Part shown: one piece after another, positions 31,287 to 35,030 of the stretch
Layout of the letters: every line of letters begins with the position of its first letter
How positions within the stretch are numbered: position 1 is the stretch's first letter
Origin: Cyclobacteriaceae bacterium
GTDB lineage: Bacteria; Bacteroidota; Bacteroidia; Cytophagales; Cyclobacteriaceae
Reading direction: 5' to 3'
Assembly (NCBI GenBank): GCA_003565295.1
Contig: PXCO01000137.1
Location: forward strand, 1 to 35,030
Length of the DNA: 35,030 nucleotides
The notes under the pieces: generated by a model
What the model saw: the letters and a program-made list of their open reading frames with translations, nothing else
The model's database searches: none
Told to the model about the DNA's origin: nothing
Made by a program: the position numbers and the translations under genes

Positions 31287-34271
31287 TCAATTGATGGTGC
31301 TAAGTAATTCATTTGCCTCCTTTTTCACGGTTTCATTGGTGGAATTCTCCACCACCGATTCCAGGGTGGCTTTAGCCTGGAAAGTCTCGTTGAGCTTCAG
31401 ATAATTTTTTGCCAATAGGATAAAATGCCTGCCATACCAAAGGTCATAAGGGCCAAAGGGCTGACTAAGTTCAAAGATAAGGTCATTGGAGGCCTCAAAT
31501 TGCTCTTTCTCATGCAGGCTTAACGCAAGCAGGTAAAGTCCCTCCGCCCCTTGTACAGTCTTAAAGTCGTCCACCAGGCTCCTCAAAGTAGTTTCTGCCT
31601 CCTGCCTTTGTCCATTGGCAAGCAGGGCCTTTCCTTTGGTGAGCAGTGCCCTGGGGGCCGCATCCACCGTCACATCCCCCAATGCTTTTACCCTGTCAGC
31701 AAAGTAAATGGCTGAATCATACTTGGACGTCTGCAGGTAAGCCCTCATCAGTCCGGAATAGGCCTCAAACTCCTCGATTTTGTTCCTGGCATTTTCTGCC
31801 GAGGTCCTCAAATAAGGGATGGCCTTGGCAAAATTTTCCTTTTCATATTCTATCTGCGCTATACGCTGCCGTGCCCGGTTTCTCAATCCCACATCTCCGG
31901 CTTTCTCGGCTTCATAGAAGAAGGGCAAGGCCTTGTCCGTATCCCCGAGGCGATTATGCGCGTCTCCCAAGAAAAACCTGGCCTCATGGGTCTGGGCCAC
32001 GTTTGGGTAACTGCGCACAAAGTTTTCGAAAGCCCTAACCGCCTCCTTGTAGGATTGATTGAAAAAGAGATTTTTGGCGGCTTCAAATTCCAGGTTCTGC
32101 AGGGAACTACTGCCGGGGTTCGATTTCTTGTAATTGGCCAGATAATTGGAAAACTCCCCTGCCCTGCCCTGTAGGGTGAGGCTCTCCTGCAGACCCACCA
32201 CGGCGGCGTCCACATTGCTGGCATTGGGGTGGTTATCCAATATGGCCTTGTAATCCTCAATGGCCTTGTCATATTCCTGAAGAGAATAGTGGGCCACCGC
32301 CCGACCCTCCAAGGCAAATGGCAAAAAAGGACTGTTCTGACGGTTTTCTATAATAGCGGAGAAACCGGGGATAGCCTCCCTATAATTGGTGTCCTCCATA
32401 TTGATCTGGGCTTTCTGAAAAAGCGCATCCTCATAATAGCGGCTGTTCTTAAAGCCGTCTATCACCCGGTTGAGCTGCTCTATGGCCTGGCTGTTCCTGT
32501 TCTCGAAGTTATGGATCACCCCTGCCCTGAAGTAGGCATAATCGGTATAGGGGTTGTTTTCCCGAATGGCCCTGTTAAAGGTCTCCAGTGCCTGGTCAAA
32601 CTTCTTTTGCACATAATAGGTGTCTCCAAGCCGGATAAGTGCATCTGCATATTGCTCCCTGTCGGGGTTTGCGCTGCGCTTGTCCACAAAAGCCCTGAAC
32701 TGGGCCTCGGCCTTAGCATATTGCTCCGAGTTAAAGTAGGCATAGCCCAACCCATAGTGGGTTTTGATCAGGTGGGGGTTTTGCGAGGAGGGCCTGAGGT
32801 TGATCACTCCCTCGTAGGCTTTTATGGCATCCTCAAGCCTGCCGTCTGCGGCCAGGACTTCCCCTTTCCAATACTGGGACTGAACCAACAGTTCCTTGTC
32901 TATGGGATAAGTCTGCGACTTCGTCAGGAACTGCAAGGCCTGTGCATATTTTTTATCCCTGTGATAGACCATGGCCTGGTAAAAAGCCACCTTTTGATAG
33001 GCCGCCTTGATTCTTTCAGACATATTGGACATACGCTCCATATGCTCTATGGCCCTTAGGTAATTATTGGTATTGATAAGGGCATCACTGAGCAGGGTCT
33101 CTGCTTCCTTTACATGGATCCCCCCGGGATAGTTGTCCAAATAGGTGTCAAGTGCCACCACTGCATCCTGAAAGCTGCCCCTCTCCAGGTTCACCTTGGC
33201 ATAGTTGAACAGGGCTTCCTCCTTGATTTGGAGGTCGTGGTCCTGCTTATAGGCCGTACTGAAACTGTTGGAGGCAAATTGGGGGTTGTTCAGTTTCACA
33301 TAGCTATGCCCCAGGTAATAGCTGGACACCTGGCCCAATTTGTCGTTTTCCAGGGCCACCTCCTTGAAAAAGTTGCTGGCCTCGGCATATTTACCCACGT
33401 GGTAATGGGCCACACCGGCCTTGTACTGTTGTTCCCGGTTGAGTTTGCCCTTGTTGGCTTTCACATAGGCATCGTAATAAAAAGCTGCCTGCTCATGGTT
33501 TCTGTTTTCAAAATAGGCTTCTGCCAAGAGGAGCTGAATACCCTCCTTTTTATCCAATCCTGATCGGGTAAGTACGTGGGGGGCATAGGCGATCAGCTCA
33601 TCGTATTCCTCTTGCCGGTAATAGATGGAGGCCAGCATATAGGGTACCTTACCGGCATAAGCCCTGGATTTCTCTGCCTCCTTGAAGTCCCTGATGGCTT
33701 TGGCGTCCTCATTTTGCTGCATGTACACGTAGCCCGCATAGTAATAGGCATCGGGAAGGAACTCGCTCCTGTAGCGTTTTGCCTGTTCGAAATATCCAAC
33801 CGCTTGTTGGTAATTTTTAAGCTGAAAAAAAGCATAGCCCGATTTAAAAAGCAACTCCGCCCGCTCTTCTGCATAGAGGTTGGTTAATTCCGCCCTTTGG
33901 TAGGCTTCTATGGCCTTGTGGTAATTCCTGGCCAGGAAGTAATGGTTCCCCAAGGTTAAGGCAGCCTCGTTCTTTTGGTTGGCCATGGGGTGGTCCAGGA
34001 TAAACTTTTCCAATAGTACGGGCCCATCGGGGTTTTCCAGCTTCAGTGCCGAGGCGGCCAGGTAAAAATCCGTTTCTACCTTTCGGCCTTCGGATAGCCC
34101 CTCCTTTTCCAAGCGTTCAAAGCCGGTCTTGGAAGCGGCAAACTGCTCCTTTTCATACAGCTCCAGGGCATCCTGAAATGCTTTTTCCTCCTCCTGCTGG
34201 TAAAGTGTGGACTGGGCATCCACCCCTGACCATCCCAAAAAGGCCAAAAAAAAGGCCAAAACTTTCTTCAT
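31287..34271 (-). CDS. large exported tetratricopeptide-repeat protein
   Basis: The 994-residue protein has a signal peptide (MKKVLAFFLAFLGWSGVDAQ, cleavage about 20) and is then nearly all TPR-type helical repeats, with many copies of the A-x-x-x-Y/F pattern such as YHKAIEAYQRAELTN, YQQAVGYFEQAKRY and FDQALETFNRAIREN. It is probably periplasmic or attached to the inner leaflet of the outer membrane and serves as a scaffold, comparable in role to CpoB/YbgF of Tol-Pal, though much longer. It begins 14 nt after holA and ends 3 nt before the barrel gene. Confidence 0.88.
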   Translation of the reverse strand: MKKVLAFFLAFLGWSGVDAQSTLYQQEEEKAFQDALELYEKEQFAASKTGFERLEKEGLSEGRKVETDFYLAASALKLENPDGPVLLEKFILDHPMANQKNEAALTLGNHYFLARNYHKAIEAYQRAELTNLYAEERAELLFKSGYAFFQLKNYQQAVGYFEQAKRYRSEFLPDAYYYAGYVYMQQNEDAKAIRDFKEAEKSRAYAGKVPYMLASIYYRQEEYDELIAYAPHVLTRSGLDKKEGIQLLLAEAYFENRNHEQAAFYYDAYVKANKGKLNREQQYKAGVAHYHVGKYAEASNFFKEVALENDKLGQVSSYYLGHSYVKLNNPQFASNSFSTAYKQDHDLQIKEEALFNYAKVNLERGSFQDAVVALDTYLDNYPGGIHVKEAETLLSDALINTNNYLRAIEHMERMSNMSERIKAAYQKVAFYQAMVYHRDKKYAQALQFLTKSQTYPIDKELLVQSQYWKGEVLAADGRLEDAIKAYEGVINLRPSSQNPHLIKTHYGLGYAYFNSEQYAKAEAQFRAFVDKRSANPDREQYADALIRLGDTYYVQKKFDQALETFNRAIRENNPYTDYAYFRAGVIHNFENRNSQAIEQLNRVIDGFKNSRYYEDALFQKAQINMEDTNYREAIPGFSAIIENRQNSPFLPFALEGRAVAHYSLQEYDKAIEDYKAILDNHPNASNVDAAVVGLQESLTLQGRAGEFSNYLANYKKSNPGSSSLQNLEFEAAKNLFFNQSYKEAVRAFENFVRSYPNVAQTHEARFFLGDAHNRLGDTDKALPFFYEAEKAGDVGLRNRARQRIAQIEYEKENFAKAIPYLRTSAENARNKIEEFEAYSGLMRAYLQTSKYDSAIYFADRVKALGDVTVDAAPRALLTKGKALLANGQRQEAETTLRSLVDDFKTVQGAEGLYLLALSLHEKEQFEASNDLIFELSQPFGPYDLWYGRHFILLAKNYLKLNETFQAKATLESVVENSTNETVKKEANELLSTIN

Positions 34272-34285
34272 GTGTCTATCTATGC

Positions 34286-35030
34286 TTAATGCAGTATCTT
34301 GAATATCAACTCTTTAAGGTTCTGGCTTTCATCCATATTGGAATCCACTCCTTTTGAACGTAAATCTGCTTCTTTCAGGTATCCCACGATATCAATAATC
34401 TTGCCTAAATTGTAAAGTTTGGCTGCGGCAAGGTATTCCTTCACGAAATAGGGATTTACCCTCAACAACCCCGCAAGCTCCCTTTCGGGAAGGCCTTTAT
34501 TGGCATGCACCAACAGGATGCGGGTGAAATGGCTATAGAGCAGCCCCAGCAATGGGATAATGGGATTGGACTTGGGGTTTTGCTCAAAATAGCGGATGAT
34601 CTTATTGGCCTTCACCACATCCTTAAAGCTCAGGGCCTTGGTGAGTTCAAAGCTGTTGTATTCCTTGCTGATGCCCACATATTGCTGAATATGGTCACTA
34701 TTGATCAGCCCAGGTTCGGGAAAGTTGATCAACATTTTGTCGATCTCATTGGTGAGCACTTCCAGGTTGTTGCCAATGGATTCGGCCAGTACCTGACTGG
34801 CTTTGGGGTCTATGGTAAAGCCCTTTTCCTTCACATAAGCTTCAATATAAGGCCCAAGTTTATACTCCTGTACTTTTTCGGAGTTCACCACCACCGTCTT
34901 GGCGTCCAGCTCCTTGCCAATCTTTTTACGTTTGTCCAGGGTCTTGTATTTATGGGCAAACACCAAAATGGTACTGGGCAGGGGATTGTCTATATAGGAT
35001 AGCAGCAGTTTGTCACCTTCCTCCCTTCCC
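34286..35030 (-). CDS. holA: DNA polymerase III delta subunit HolA (N-terminus outside window)
   Basis: The C-terminal about 248 residues are present; the open frame continues off the right edge, so this is partial. The visible part fits HolA: KYKTLDKRKKIGKELD after the ATPase-like region, GNNLEVLTNEIDKM, then the collar domain with ELTKALSFKDVVKANKII, NPIIPLLGLLYSHFTRIL and YNLGKIIDIVGYLKEADLRSKG. HolA opens the sliding clamp in the clamp loader. It is the most upstream visible gene of the minus-strand run. Confidence 0.93.
   Translation of the reverse strand, partial: GREEGDKLLLSYIDNPLPSTILVFAHKYKTLDKRKKIGKELDAKTVVVNSEKVQEYKLGPYIEAYVKEKGFTIDPKASQVLAESIGNNLEVLTNEIDKMLINFPEPGLINSDHIQQYVGISKEYNSFELTKALSFKDVVKANKIIRYFEQNPKSNPIIPLLGLLYSHFTRILLVHANKGLPERELAGLLRVNPYFVKEYLAAAKLYNLGKIIDIVGYLKEADLRSKGVDSNMDESQNLKELIFKILH

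Noticed and set aside
32229-33059. 276-codon plus-strand frame
   Set aside because: It is antisense to the TPR gene, and its apparent periodicity reflects the TPR repeats on the other strand.

Overview
The window looks like a chromosomal segment of a Bacteroidota bacterium, most likely order Cytophagales near Cyclobacteriaceae. The reasons are family content: Gfo/Idh/MocA enzymes with twin-arginine leaders next to a sodium:solute symporter, a PSCyt/DUF1553 plus DUF1501 pair, an ExbB-ExbD-TonB-SPOR-TPR-barrel block, and Bacteroidota-style FolC and TrmB. Few genes have a Shine-Dalgarno sequence. Two upstream regions carry a plausible Bacteroidota promoter (TTG about 20 nt before TAnnTTTG). This placement is an inference from gene families, not from a marker-gene tree.

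Layout. 1-290 is a hairpin-rich, non-coding repeat-like segment. 331-843 (-) is a small winged-helix regulator with a degenerate nucleotidyltransferase-like domain. 1243-5280 (+) holds two exported Gfo/Idh/MocA oxidoreductases and an SSS symporter, probably a sugar or sugar-acid uptake and oxidation unit. 5340-6892 (-) is a coupled pair of kinase-like genes (P-loop kinase and phosphotransferase). 7148-12065 (+) is a cytochrome-type lipoprotein (PSCyt1/PSCyt2/DUF1553), a DUF1501 protein and a DUF1569 protein. 12155-14504 (+) is an ABC exporter (ATPase and permease). 14552-14698 (-) is an apparent remnant of a LytTR DNA-binding domain. 14799-15977 (-) is a PQQ-dependent sugar dehydrogenase.

16172-20397 (-) is the most interesting part. 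Three overlapping genes encode an SbnA-type PLP synthase, a large FAD/NAD(P)-binding protein and a fold-type III PLP decarboxylase. Together they look like a small biosynthetic cassette for a diaminopropionate- or aminocarboxylate-type metabolite, perhaps a metal chelator or a building block for one. SbnB, the NAD-dependent partner known from staphyloferrin B, is not visible. Upstream lies a large-subunit catalase (20560-22692, -). An AT-rich gap and a truncated sialidase-like remnant (23088-23453, +) follow.

23547-35030 (-) is one long run of ten genes, in transcription order: holA (partial), a 994-residue TPR protein, a plug-less outer-membrane barrel, a SPOR-domain protein, ExbB, ExbD, a TonB-like protein, folC, trmB and a family 2 glycosyltransferase. 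Most gaps are 0-20 nt. The central six genes resemble an envelope-spanning, proton-motive-force-driven machine of Tol-Pal or TonB type, embedded among housekeeping genes. I see no rRNA, tRNA, CRISPR array, complete insertion sequence or phage genes.
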